Positions 55,809 to 64,000 of a DNA stretch of 64,000 nt are shown piece by piece (position 1 is the stretch's first letter; the number at the start of each line of letters is the position of its first letter). A model generated the notes under the pieces. It saw only the letters and a program-made list of their open reading frames with translations. It was not told the origin of the DNA and made no database searches. The DNA comes from Nostoc sp. 'Lobaria pulmonaria (5183) cyanobiont' (GTDB lineage: Bacteria; Cyanobacteriota; Cyanobacteriia; Cyanobacteriales; Nostocaceae): NCBI RefSeq assembly GCF_002949795.1, contig NZ_CP026692.1, positions 5,998,545-6,062,544 of the forward strand, given 5' to 3'. A program made the position numbers and the translations under genes.

Positions 55809-56344
55809 GAGACAAAGCGTAGCTTTGGCGGGGTGGGGTTCTTAGGGTTTTATAAGTAATCAAGCGGACATGATATTACACCCTCACCTGCTGCCCAGAG
55901 CTACATTGACCGCATTCGGGAAATTTCTGCTAGTGAACCAGCCTTATAGCTAGGTCATACCTACACTCGCTACATGGGCGATCTATCTGGGAATGAAATG
56001 CTACAAAAAGTTGCTCAGTCAACCCTGAAGCTTTCTGGCTATGAAGGCACATCCTTTTACAACTTTGAGCAAATTCCTGACAAAAAGGTATTTAAGGATA
56101 AGTATCGTCAGGCATTAAATGCATTGCCTGTTAATGATATAACAGCAGAACGGATTGTTGCAGAAGCTAATAATGCCTTTGGGTTCAATTTAAATATGGC
56201 TCAAGAGTTAGAGGGAAGTTTAATTAAAGCACTCGGTCAAATTCTCTTTAATAGCCTAAGTCATTAATCATTTGTCATTGCTTATTTCCCTCTTGCTCCC
56301 TACTCGCTACTCCCCACTCCCCTCATTCATTGGAAAGCAACTCA

Positions 56345-57727
56345 ATGGTTTTTCTGTTACCTGGTGTCAAGTTTGATCTGGATCTGATTCAAAAGTACGA
56401 TACTCGCGCACCTAGATATACCAGTTACCCGCCCGCTACAGAGTTAAGCGAAACATTCACTGAAACTGATTTTAAGGCCGCGATCGCCGCCTCGAATCAA
56501 CGCAAAACCCCTATGAGTTTATATTTTCATATCCCTTTTTGCCAAAGCGCTTGCTACTTCTGCGGCTGTAATACAGTAATTTCCAACAACAAGAATATTG
56601 CTAAACCTTACGTGGAGTATTTGGTTCAAGACATTAAAAACACCGCAGCTTTAATCGATCCAGATAGAAAAGTGCTGCAAATCCACTGGGGAGGTGGTAC
56701 TCCTAATTACTTAGAACATCACCAAGTAGAATTTTTATGGAAAAACATCAATCGCTATTTCAACATCGATCCCCAAGCAGAAATCTCAATTGAGATTAAT
56801 CCCCGCTATATCGATAAAAACTACATTTTTTTTCTGAGAGAGATTGGATTTAACCGCATTAGTTTTGGCATTCAGGATTTTAATCGCCAAGTTCAAGTAG
56901 CTGTAAATCGTGTCCAGCCGGAAGAAATGCTCTTTGATGTCATGAGTTGGATCAAAGAAGCTAAGTTTGAAAGTGTGAATGTAGACCTAATTTATGGTTT
57001 ACCGTATCAAACACGTAAGACATTTCAAGAGACGCTGAAAAAGACGATTGAATTAGATCCCGATCGAATTGTCGTCTTTAACTTTGCTTATGTGCCGTGG
57101 CTAAAACCAACGCAAAAAAATATTCCTGAAGAGGCGCTACCTCCAGCAGAGGAAAAGTTAGAAATTCTGAAAATGACCATTGAAGAATTGACAAATAACC
57201 AATATCTATTTATTGGGATGGATCATTTTGCTAAAACTAATGACGAATTAGCGATCGCTCAACGCAATGGTACTCTCAAACGCAATTTCCAGGGTTACAC
57301 TACCCACGCTGAAACAGAACTATTTGGTTTTGGTGCTACATCCATCAGTATGCTAGAAGATGCTTATACTCAAAACCACAAGGAATTAAAGGATTATTAT
57401 CAGACACTTGCAGCGGGTGCTTTACCTGTTAGCAAAGGTATCAAGCTTACTCAAAATGACATCATCAGACGGGATGTGATCATGGGTATTATGTCTCATT
57501 TTCAGTTATACAAGCAAGACATTGAAAACAAATATCATATCAATTTTGATGAATACTTTTCTGAGGAACTAGAGGTGTTAAAACCATTAGAAGCCGATGG
57601 TCTAGTCAGTTTATCAAAAAATCAGATCCAGATTACAGATATCGGTAGATTACTAGTCAGAAATATTGCTGTCATATTTGATACTTACACTAGAACGCGA
57701 GAGACAAAATTCTCACGCGCTATTTGA
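56345..57727 (+). CDS. hemN: Oxygen-independent coproporphyrinogen III oxidase HemN
   Basis: 460 residues, radical SAM. FHIPFCQSACYFCGCNT carries CxxxCxxC for the 4Fe-4S cluster; also YTSYPPATELSE, HWGGGTPNYL, SIEINPRYID, RISFGIQDFNRQVQVAVNR, NVDLIYGLPYQT and the HemN C-terminal domain. Makes protoporphyrinogen IX without oxygen, so it is useful at low O2 or in heterocysts. ATG 56345 chosen over TTG 56330. Directly follows the heme oxygenase pseudogene, the remains of an ho2-hemN pair. Confidence 0.95.
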   Translation: MVFLLPGVKFDLDLIQKYDTRAPRYTSYPPATELSETFTETDFKAAIAASNQRKTPMSLYFHIPFCQSACYFCGCNTVISNNKNIAKPYVEYLVQDIKNTAALIDPDRKVLQIHWGGGTPNYLEHHQVEFLWKNINRYFNIDPQAEISIEINPRYIDKNYIFFLREIGFNRISFGIQDFNRQVQVAVNRVQPEEMLFDVMSWIKEAKFESVNVDLIYGLPYQTRKTFQETLKKTIELDPDRIVVFNFAYVPWLKPTQKNIPEEALPPAEEKLEILKMTIEELTNNQYLFIGMDHFAKTNDELAIAQRNGTLKRNFQGYTTHAETELFGFGATSISMLEDAYTQNHKELKDYYQTLAAGALPVSKGIKLTQNDIIRRDVIMGIMSHFQLYKQDIENKYHINFDEYFSEELEVLKPLEADGLVSLSKNQIQITDIGRLLVRNIAVIFDTYTRTRETKFSRAI

Positions 57728-58390
57728 TACCATTTTTGCAAATGTTGACAAGATAGATATTATTTCCTCAATTTACCTTGAAAATAACGATTGAGGGAAT
57801 CTATCTAATATGTTGCAATTATTAAAATGATTATTGTGAGCAAACTGTGCTGTAAAATATAATAAACTCTTGAGAAATCGGAATTTTAAAATAAACTATT
57901 AGTAATTATCACAAAGCCGTTTTCTTTGATGATAAAATTATCATTTAGGCAGGTCATTGAGATTTGAAAGAAAAATTTTGCACCAATCTCGGTTAATCAT
58001 CTATCTGTAATTAAATTAAAGATAATCAATGATGAATGCTAACGAAACCGTTATAAATTAGTCTGAGCTAGATTTTGACGCATCTCCAAAAAGTTAGATT
58101 ATATTTTGACATCTTACTTAAGATAGATATAATAAATTGATTAATTTTTCAGTGTCTATTTTTACAGAAAATTATGTCTAGACTGATGTATTGAATAATT
58201 CCTGATTTATCTGGCAAAACTTTGTTTAGCATTTTTATGCTAAAAAATAAAAAATGCCAATTTTCATTCAAATATTCATTGATGTAAAGTTTTATATCTA
58301 ACTTTTGGATTTAGCATTTATCCCATGTGGTAGAAAGAATTGTCAGTCAGAGTTGATAAGTTAGAAACAAGTGAGATAGTTGAGGCAGTT
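57728..58390. other. AT-rich gap after hemN
   Basis: 663 bp, strongly AT-rich. It contains a possible hairpin AGCATTTTTATGCT (about 58229-58242). No coding frame, tRNA or repeat of the families seen elsewhere. Confidence 0.5.
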
Positions 58391-58711
58391 ATGAGTATTA
58401 TTGCTTGGATAGTTTTATAACTTCTGGCAGGTGCGATGCCAACTCTTGGAGAGGCTAGTCTGCGGCACGCTGCGCGTAGCTTGCTTCCACAAAGTGGTAC
58501 GCTTACGCTAAAGCTATTTATCTTGTCTATCAAGGCGGCAGACTTATCTCCACTAATGATTTTGGGTATCGTTGGTGCTTTAGTCAGTGGAAGTCTGTTT
58601 ACCTTGCTACGAACAGGAACTCTGCAAATTACTGCGGCTGGTGCTGGTTTAATTCCTGATATTTTAGTGGCTGTGTTCGGCGCAACTGTTGCTATTTATC
58701 TATGGGATTAA
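58391..58711 (+). pseudogene. GlsB/YeaQ/YmgE-type small membrane protein, broken
   Basis: From ATG 58391: MSIIAWIVL, in-frame TAA at 58418-58420, LLAGAM, then about 80 bp of dispersed repeat (about 58436-58515, CCAACTCTTGGAGAGGCTAG...), then LSPLMILGIVGALVSGS, GAGLIPDILVAVFGATVAIYLW and stop. The ends match the YeaQ pattern (M..IaWIVlGLiAGaia...iLGivGA.vGG.l...). Both a stop codon and an in-frame repeat insertion are present. The open frame from 58436 would encode 91 residues starting inside the repeat and is probably not functional. Confidence 0.75.
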
Positions 58712-58905
58712 TCAGAATAAGCAGTAATGCCTAATCGCTGATTGGCATTTATCAACATTCACATAACACTGTATTTTATCAGTCTTCTAGTTCACCAGTT
58801 TGAGAAGCTATCAAACATTAAATTAGCTCTGTCTGGTAAAATATTAGAAGACAATAAAATAGCCGATCCTTTAGAGAACATCATAATTTTGGGAAGTGTA
58901 AATCT

Positions 58906-59598
58906 ATGTTTTTTCACAAGAAAGAGCCTATTCATGCAGTTAACATTAGTGAACCAAACCCTCGTTTTGCTCAATTACTTTTAGAGCAGTTTGGCGGAGC
59001 TACTGGAGAGCTTAGTGCAGCACTTCAATATTGGGTTCAATCATTTCATGTCGAAAATGCTGGCATTAAAGATATGCTGCAAGACATTGCGATTGAGGAA
59101 TTTGGCCATTTAGAAATGGTTGGGAAACTCATCGAAGGTCATACCAAAAATGTGGATCAAACAGAGGCTTATAAAAGTACGCTGTTTGCAGTCCGAGGGG
59201 CTGGTCCTCATTTTCTAGATAGTCAAGGTAGTGCTTGGACTGCAAGTTACTTGAATGAGGGTGGAGATGTAGTGCGTGATTTAAGAGCTAACGTTGCAGC
59301 TGAGGCTGGTGCTCGTCAGACTTACGAATCATTGATTAAGTTAGCAACTGATAAAGGAACCCAAGAAACTTTAGTGCATCTGTTAACACGAGAAATTTCT
59401 CATACCCAGATGTTCATGAAAGCTCTAGATTCGCTCGGTAAGTTGACAGATCCATTCTTTGGTAATATTAAGCCAGATGAAACTGTTGCTCTTTACTACA
59501 ACCTATCTACAGATGGAAATGGTAAAGATGAGCGTGGCCCTTGGAATTCTGAGCCAACGTTTAAATACATTGCTAACCCGCAAGAAAGCCACTCTTAA
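58906..59598 (+). CDS. Manganese catalase
   Basis: 230 residues, ferritin-like four-helix bundle with the dimanganese ligands: Glu in GATGELSAALQYW, Glu and His in IAIEEFGHLEMVG, Glu in VAAEAGARQTYE and Glu/His in REISHTQMFMKAL. Breaks down hydrogen peroxide without heme. Length is at the short end of the family (about 220-300), as for other cyanobacterial KatB-type enzymes. ATG 58906 with GGGAAG upstream. Close to a DUF3891 gene. Confidence 0.95.
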   Translation: MFFHKKEPIHAVNISEPNPRFAQLLLEQFGGATGELSAALQYWVQSFHVENAGIKDMLQDIAIEEFGHLEMVGKLIEGHTKNVDQTEAYKSTLFAVRGAGPHFLDSQGSAWTASYLNEGGDVVRDLRANVAAEAGARQTYESLIKLATDKGTQETLVHLLTREISHTQMFMKALDSLGKLTDPFFGNIKPDETVALYYNLSTDGNGKDERGPWNSEPTFKYIANPQESHS

Positions 59599-59744
59599 TT
59601 GTATAGGTTGCAGTTAGAGTAGAGGTTGATTTTGAGCAAAAAGATGATTGGGAGATTCTGAAAAATCCCAATCATCAAGTGTGTTCTTTACCTACCTTAT
59701 TTAGCAATTTTTGGGCTGTTTACCTACATCTACCAAGCAAAAAT

Positions 59745-59773
59745 ATTCCCGACTTTTCTAAAAAGTCGGGAAT
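59745..59773. terminator. Hairpin downstream of manganese catalase
   Basis: ATTCCCGACTTTT-CTA-AAAAGTCGGGAAT: 13-bp perfect arms and a 3-base loop, 147 bp after the stop codon. Likely transcription end or mRNA-stabilising structure; followed by TCTCGC, no long U-run. Confidence 0.6.
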
Positions 59774-59942
59774 TCTCGCTGAGTATTTGGCTACTATACT
59801 CAATTAAAAATAGCTATAGCTATAAATATTCAGCCACACTGAAAAAGTTAGAGCGATCGCTGCTTCAATCTCTACTCCAACATTTCTGACTTCAGAAATT
59901 AATTCAACTCAAAATCAAAACTCAGAATCAGGAGATTGACTT

Positions 59943-60684
59943 GTGATTGTCAACGCTACGCCAAATGGTTGGGAAGTGATTTATCATCGTGCCCATGCTT
60001 TATTAGGTGCTGAACTAGCGGGACAATGGCGACGCAAAGATGCTCCAGAAAGGTTATATGAAACAATAGCTGCAATTTCCCATCACAATGACCTAGAAAA
60101 AGAGTGGGAAGAAGATATTCTGACTGAAGCGGGTGCGCCGAAGGACTTCACCCTATCCACAAATGCCGATCTAGATGCAGGTGTCGATATAATTGGCTAA
60201 TTTGGCAAAGAATGCCCTTTACCGTGGACGATGGGTGGCTCTATTAATTTCCATGCACATCAGCCGTTTAAATGAGCCAAGCCGGGGTCAGTCTTCAAAA
60301 TTAGACAAACTTTTAGACGAGCAACTTCAAAACCAGCAACGTTGGCGTAAAGAACTGGGCATGAAAAAGGAGGAAGTTGATGCAGCCTATGCATTTATGC
60401 AATGGTGCGATCGCCTTTCGCTTATTCTCTGTCAGCAACAACTACCTGATGATGAAAGGTTTTTAGAAATTAGTAAGGGCCCTGAAGGTGAGCGCTATGA
60501 CATCATGCAGCGTAGTGATAACTTAGTTGTTGTCAAACCCTGGCCCTTCCAAGACGAGAAATTCACGGTCAACATCGAAGCCTGCGACCTCTCCCAGGTT
60601 AAATTTGAGAGCAGCGCTGAATTAACTCAAGCACTACAACAAGCCCCTATCAAAGTACTAGAGTGGACATTTGTTAAGAGTTAG
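59943..60684 (+). pseudogene. DUF3891 protein gene with one frameshift
   Basis: GTG 59943 (AGGAG upstream) opens MIVNATPNGWEVIYHRAHAL, LLGAELAGQW, SHHNDLEKEWEED and ends prematurely at 60200 (LDAGVDIIG). The next frame continues without gap: LANLAKNALYRGRWVALLIS, MHISRLNE, ... VEWTFVKS-like end at 60684. Removing one base near 60190 fuses them into about 246 residues, the usual DUF3891 length. DUF3891 proteins have HD-like His-Asp motifs (HRAHALL, HHND) but no known function. Either a recent mutation or a read error. Confidence 0.75.
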
Positions 60685-61107
60685 ATACATACAGTTTTCA
60701 GCTATTTTCCAGTAAATAGCTGTAAGAAAAATAGGTTATGCGATCGCACTCTTCTATCAAATCCCTACTACCGCAAGGCGGAAGTCAAAAGTCAAAATAA
60801 TTGTATTCCAAGCTCTTGCGCCATTTGAAATGGTATGTTTATTTACGCCAAGCTGTACTACTTATATTTTTGCAATGGTGATTTCAGTAACGACTGTTGG
60901 AGAGAGTCATATTGTGGATATAACCCAAGCTGTAAAGACACAATAAGTACCGATCGCATTTAGTGCCAAGGTTGTGAGATCAGTTTTAATTATTCTAACT
61001 TTTATCTAAAGATACAGTTTTAAGGCAGATTGTTACTACTTATGATAGTTCCTTTTGATCATTCCAATGAGTAAAAGTAAATATACTTAACAACTGAGAT
61101 TCAAAGC
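60685..61107. other. Intergenic gap containing dispersed repeat copy 2
   Basis: 423 bp. 60765-60861 is the second copy of the repeat at 39598-39695. The remainder is AT-rich; no coding frame seen. Confidence 0.7.
60765..60861. repeat. Dispersed repeat, copy 2 of 2
   Basis: About 97 bp, CTACTACCGCAAGGCGGAAG...GCCAAGCTGTACTAC, nearly identical and in the same orientation as 39598-39695. It is a non-coding unit of about 100 bp with sharp ends in both copies. Confidence 0.9.
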
Positions 61108-61347
61108 ATGGATTCAACAGGTAAGGTTCAAACTGTGGACTTGTCCTGGTCTCTTCCACTGCTGTTTAAAGAGTATGCAATGAGCCGAGTAACTGTCTAC
61201 TTTTATAGCGACAGATGGGTTCCAATTAAATATTGTTCTTTGGAAAAGGCAATTTTGCTTCACCACAAGGCAAGTTTAGAAGGTAAGGAAATTTTGTTAT
61301 TTCCTACTAATATAGACCCGAATCAATTCTCAAACTCTTTTAACTAA
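61108..61347 (+). CDS. Small hypothetical protein
   Basis: 79 residues: MDSTGKVQTVDLSWSLPLLF, VTVYFYSDRWVPIKYCSLEK, LLFPTNIDPNQFSN. No membrane span or known domain. Codon composition is protein-like, and it stands alone in an AT-rich stretch. ATG 61108 has a weak upstream purine run. Function unknown. Confidence 0.5.
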   Translation: MDSTGKVQTVDLSWSLPLLFKEYAMSRVTVYFYSDRWVPIKYCSLEKAILLHHKASLEGKEILLFPTNIDPNQFSNSFN

Positions 61348-61439
61348 AATGCATTTGAGGTAGACTATATTTCAAACATCTTGAAAACAAATTAATCAGC
61401 TATAGAGGCGTACATATATATGTACGTCTCTACTTATAA

Positions 61440-61577
61440 ATGAGAGTAAAAAATATGGTGATCGCTAACAAAAGCGCTTCAAAAGACAGTTTTTCAAAGA
61501 ATTATATAGGCTTTCTTATCGTACTAATGGGTTTTTGTTACTCGCTGCTGAGTTTACGGTTTATTAAGTTTGGATAG
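61440..61577 (+). CDS. Possible very small membrane protein
   Basis: 45 codons: MRVKNMVIANKSASKDSFSK then YIGFLIVLMGFCYSLLSLRF. A basic leader followed by one likely membrane span. It ends 24 bp before a miniature element. No homologue known to me; it may be a chance frame. Confidence 0.3.
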   Translation: MRVKNMVIANKSASKDSFSKNYIGFLIVLMGFCYSLLSLRFIKFG

Positions 61578-61600
61578 AATAGTATTCTTACCTTTACTAA

Positions 61601-61764
61601 GAGGATATTTTAAAAGTTCTTTGGTCGGTAGCAAAACGTTTTAGATCCCCCTAAATCCCCGGATAAATTGGGGGACTTTGATTCCAGTTCCCCCCTTTTT
61701 AAGGGGGGTTAGGGGGGATCTAGAAGTGCCTAAAATTATAGCCGACCACTTTTAAAACATCCTC
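61601..61764. mobile_element. Miniature element (family GAGGATRTTTTAAAAGT)
   Basis: 164 bp with 17-bp terminal inverted repeats, GAGGATATTTTAAAAGT and reverse complement of GAGGATGTTTTAAAAGT (16/17). Complementarity continues inward (GGTCGG..., TAGATCCCCC), including the very common CCCCCTAAATCCCC repeat, so the whole element can fold. TAA flanks both sides and may be the target duplication. Same family as the element behind kdpB. Confidence 0.8.
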
Positions 61765-61805
61765 TAAGGCTAAGGTTTATCTTTGTATTTTGCTGCATTG
61801 GTCGA

Positions 61806-62096
61806 TTACTGCTTAGTGCTACGATTGCTAAGTCCAAACATATACACAATAAAAGTTGTTTGAGCTACTAGGATTCCGATCGCTGTACCTCCAAGTGCTA
61901 CCCGCGCTTGAAAACTTCCAAGCTCATCAAGCTCTCGGGTATCAATAACTATTGTGTGTCGGAGATTGAGTTGCCATCTTACTGCTTCTGAGTTGCCAAG
62001 AAAACTCAGAGGTAGACTTAGAATATAGCCAAGAATCGTAAATACTAAAGCTGTAGGAATAGTCAGCTTCAAGTTTTGAAATAGTAATGAGCGCAT
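61806..62096 (-). CDS. Small hypothetical membrane protein
   Basis: 96 residues with two membrane spans (LTIPTALVFTILGYILSLPL and VALGGTAIGILVAQTTFIVY) separated by a polar loop with WQLNLRHTIVIDTRELDEL. The topology suggests both ends inside. Not recognised. Downstream of the LuxR-type regulator by 21 bp on the same strand, so the two may be co-transcribed. Confidence 0.6.
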   Translation of the reverse strand: MRSLLFQNLKLTIPTALVFTILGYILSLPLSFLGNSEAVRWQLNLRHTIVIDTRELDELGSFQARVALGGTAIGILVAQTTFIVYMFGLSNRSTKQ

Positions 62097-62117
62097 AAAA
62101 CAAAAAATTAGCTAACT

Positions 62118-62795
62118 TTAAACCAAGCCAGAACGCAGTGCCACAACTGCTGCTTGCACGCGATCGTCCACTGCTAATTTATTCATAATCCCCCGGACGT
62201 GAGTTTTGATGGTGTTGGGACTGAGATAGAGTTTTTCGGCAATCTCTGGGTTACTCAACCCGTCTACCATCAGCTTTAACACTTCTAACTCGCGCCCAGA
62301 TAAGTTGGCGGTGTTGGTGGTGGGTGAAGGCGGTTTGAGATTATCAATTACTCGCCGTGCAATTTGAGGATCGAGATAGGCTGCACCATCGACTGCGGCC
62401 GCGATCGCACTTAACAATCTTTCCACACTTGCACCTTTTATACAATACGCATCTGCACCGCTAGATAGTGCTGCAATAATTTCTGTCTCCGTTTGATGAG
62501 ATGTTAACATCACCACATGAGTTGCTGGCAGCGCCGCCTTAATTTGCTGTGTTGCGGCAATGCCATCCAATCGCGGCAATCCAATATCCATAACCACCAA
62601 ATCAGGTTTCAGTTGCAGTGCGGCTTGAACTCCCAAATAACCATCTTCTGCTTGTCCAACAATCTCCAACTGAGGATGAGCCATTAATGATTGCTCTAAT
62701 CCCAATTGCATCATCGGATCGTCTTCGACAATTAACACGCGCAATGGCGGAGCATTGACCGGTAAATTTAAGGGATAGCGAGTATCTAAAGACAT
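62118..62795 (-). CDS. LuxR/NarL-type response regulator
   Basis: 225 residues. Receiver (about 18-135) with VEDDPM, phospho-Asp in LVVMDIGLPRLDG (about 72), Thr/Ser in VMLTSH and Lys in YCIKG; LuxR HTH (about 160-220) LSGRELEVLKLMVDGLSNPE, LSPNTIKTHVRGIMNKL. Similar in plan to the regulator at 23311. No kinase gene is adjacent. Downstream of era on the same strand across a heptamer repeat region. Confidence 0.92.
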   Translation of the reverse strand: MSLDTRYPLNLPVNAPPLRVLIVEDDPMMQLGLEQSLMAHPQLEIVGQAEDGYLGVQAALQLKPDLVVMDIGLPRLDGIAATQQIKAALPATHVVMLTSHQTETEIIAALSSGADAYCIKGASVERLLSAIAAAVDGAAYLDPQIARRVIDNLKPPSPTTNTANLSGRELEVLKLMVDGLSNPEIAEKLYLSPNTIKTHVRGIMNKLAVDDRVQAAVVALRSGLV

Positions 62796-62804
62796 TTTTA
62801 TTTA

Positions 62805-62884
62805 TTAAGAGTTATTAGTCATTTGTCATTTGTCCTTTGTCCTTTGCTTTTTTTGCTTGGCAATGACTAATGACAAATGACCAA
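62805..62884. repeat. Heptamer repeats in inverted arrangement
   Basis: TCATTTG/TCCTTTG heptamers on the left and AATGACA/AATGACC units on the right (about 62866-62884) are partly complementary, giving a long imperfect hairpin between era and the response regulator gene. Same repeat type as at 23254-23316 and 23990-24022. Confidence 0.7.
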
Positions 62885-62888
62885 TATA

Positions 62889-63863
62889 TTATTCTTCCAC
62901 GCGATAGCCTAACTCTGCTAAACTAATCCGCGACTGTCGCCATTTTGGCTGGACTTTTACAAACAATTCTAGGTAAACTTTGCCAGCGATTAACTTTTGA
63001 ATTTGTTCGCGGGCTTCACTACCAATTGCTTTGAGCATTCCTCCACCTTTGCCAATGAGTATGCCTTTTTGGGAATCACGCTCGACGTTGATGGTAGCAA
63101 GTACGCGAGTAATGCTGGGAGTTTCTTCTACTAAATCAATGGCGATCGCAACTGAATGGGGTACTTCTTCACGAGTCAACAATAAAATTTGTTCTCGGAT
63201 TAATTCACCCATAATAAAGCGTTCTGGCTGGTCAGTTACTAAGTCGGGAGGATAATATAATGGTCCAATTTCTAAATGTTTAATTAATAATTCTTGAAGT
63301 TGCGGTAATCCGGTACTAGTCTTGGCAGAAAATTTCACTATTTCCCATTCATGGGACTGGGCCATTTGAGCGTAGCTATCATCTAGAAACTGCGAATCAG
63401 CAGGTTGTTGGTCGATTTTGTTCATACCCAGAATTACTGGTGTTTTGCTGCGACTGAGCAAATCGGCAATATAGCGATCGCCCGAGCCACAAGCCACAGA
63501 TCCATCTACCACAAATAACACTACATCTACCGATTCAATGGCAATTTTGGCATTTTGCACCAATACTTCGCCCAATTGATGATGGGGCTTATGAATTCCT
63601 GGCGTATCTACAAATATTAACTGCGCTTCTGGTGTAGTTAATACACCGCGCAAACGGTTACGTGTAGTTTGTGCTACTGGTGATGTAATGGCAATTTTTT
63701 GTCCTACTAACTGATTCATCAAAGTGGATTTACCGACATTTGGACGACCAACAATGCCGATAAAACCTGATTTGAATTCAGGAGGAGCCTGGGGAATTGT
63801 TACTTCTCCTGAAAAAGAGAAAGTGTAATTTTCAATACTAGTCACCTTTGGCTCCACCCTCAT
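62889..63863 (-). CDS. era: GTPase Era
   Basis: 324 residues. G1 GRPNVGKST (about 39-47), G3 DTPGIHKP, G4 NKID (MNKIDQQP), then a C-terminal KH domain with GKGGGMLKAIG. Era binds 16S rRNA and helps 30S subunit maturation. The N-terminal about 30 residues are an extra leader compared with E. coli. Start ATG 63863. First gene on this strand at the window end; its promoter lies in 63864-64000, where nothing further was recognised. Confidence 0.96.
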   Translation of the reverse strand: MRVEPKVTSIENYTFSFSGEVTIPQAPPEFKSGFIGIVGRPNVGKSTLMNQLVGQKIAITSPVAQTTRNRLRGVLTTPEAQLIFVDTPGIHKPHHQLGEVLVQNAKIAIESVDVVLFVVDGSVACGSGDRYIADLLSRSKTPVILGMNKIDQQPADSQFLDDSYAQMAQSHEWEIVKFSAKTSTGLPQLQELLIKHLEIGPLYYPPDLVTDQPERFIMGELIREQILLLTREEVPHSVAIAIDLVEETPSITRVLATINVERDSQKGILIGKGGGMLKAIGSEAREQIQKLIAGKVYLELFVKVQPKWRQSRISLAELGYRVEE

Positions 63864-64000
63864 ATTTTATAGCTGGGATAACTTGGTTTTTTCTTAGACA
63901 CAAAATAGGCATAAAATTACCCTGGCATTTTTAGGGATTGCTTTTGCCGAGGTTTAATCTACTACTGGCTCTACACTTATATTTTACACCTGAGATAACC

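Larger units (their letters stand above)
54976..56267 (+). pseudogene. Heme oxygenase, truncated and split by repeats
   Basis: Fragment A (54976-55140): SYPELEVAFKSHLDHPVISA, VYFLELNRQSSLGKDMVFYY, EDNWREQV, the middle of a heme oxygenase. Fragment B (55878-56267): PSPAAQSYIDRIREISASEP, an in-frame TAG, then HTYTRYMGDLSGNEMLQKVA to the family C-terminus (MAQELEGSLIKALGQILFN). The N-terminal about 60 residues with the proximal heme-ligand His are missing. About 740 bp of repeats separate the parts. An intact copy would open heme to biliverdin; ho2 next to hemN is a known low-oxygen gene pair in cyanobacteria. Fragment B could yield a 97-residue peptide but not an enzyme. Confidence 0.85.

Noticed and set aside
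58742-58984. Frame overlapping the start of the manganese catalase
   Set aside because: Overlaps the catalase start in another frame; no protein-like conservation seen.

Overview
The window looks like a chromosomal segment of a filamentous, probably heterocyst-forming cyanobacterium (Nostoc/Anabaena-like). The evidence is the abundance of HIP1 octamers (GCGATCGC), AATGACC/AATGACA heptamer repeats, a HetZ-family protein, beta-carboxysome shell genes, a kdp operon with a kinase-less KdpD, and many small palindromic repeats. No rRNA, tRNA, CRISPR array or intact transposase was recognised.

Layout. 1-2004: a partial MshEN (PilB N-terminal-like) protein and a HetZ-related protein. 2763-10767: a carboxysome-flavoured neighbourhood with ccmK3-ccmK4, a ParA ATPase plus coiled-coil partner read as McdA-McdB, and a possible CcmS. 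An alpha/beta hydrolase, a cytochrome P450, a gene broken by a stop codon and a HEAT-repeat protein lie among them. 10839-14359: an ABC exporter and a BT1-type folate/biopterin transporter. 14462-20952: kdpA-kdpB-(kdpF/G)-kdpC-kdpD on the minus strand, with a miniature element behind kdpB and a 1-bp frameshift in the small kdpF/G gene. 21159-22074: gene remnants (integrase, RTX C-terminus) and another miniature element. 22110-31185: a dense two-component/c-di-GMP block. 31685-41618: MOSC protein, signal peptidase I, dihydroorotase, patatin, a reduced ABC permease, a secreted collagen-like protein, pirin and a rhodanese remnant.

41902-44115 holds a compact BglII-type restriction-modification system: an m4C-type methyltransferase, a convergent BglII-family endonuclease and an XRE controller protein. 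A shared palindromic operator lies before both the methyltransferase and the controller gene. The endonuclease frame runs upstream of its first ATG with clear family similarity, so it appears to lack a standard start codon.

44294-48306 carries a CbiG-CobJ fusion, an MFS exporter and an SDR. 48402-54970 is a polyol-use island: SorC regulator, SDR polyol dehydrogenase, mannitol dehydrogenase and xylulokinase, with only fragments of a HAD phosphatase and of the sugar ABC ATPase left. It runs straight into a heme oxygenase pseudogene split by about 740 bp of nested repeats, followed by an intact hemN, a broken GlsB/YeaQ-type gene, manganese catalase and a frameshifted DUF3891 gene. The window ends with small hypothetical genes, a LuxR-type response regulator and era.

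The most notable points are the clustering of carboxysome positioning and shell genes, the restriction-modification system with its operators and missing start codon, the high density of recently broken genes, and at least four families of miniature inverted-repeat elements. All identifications come from reading motifs and from remembered family sequences; no database search was possible.
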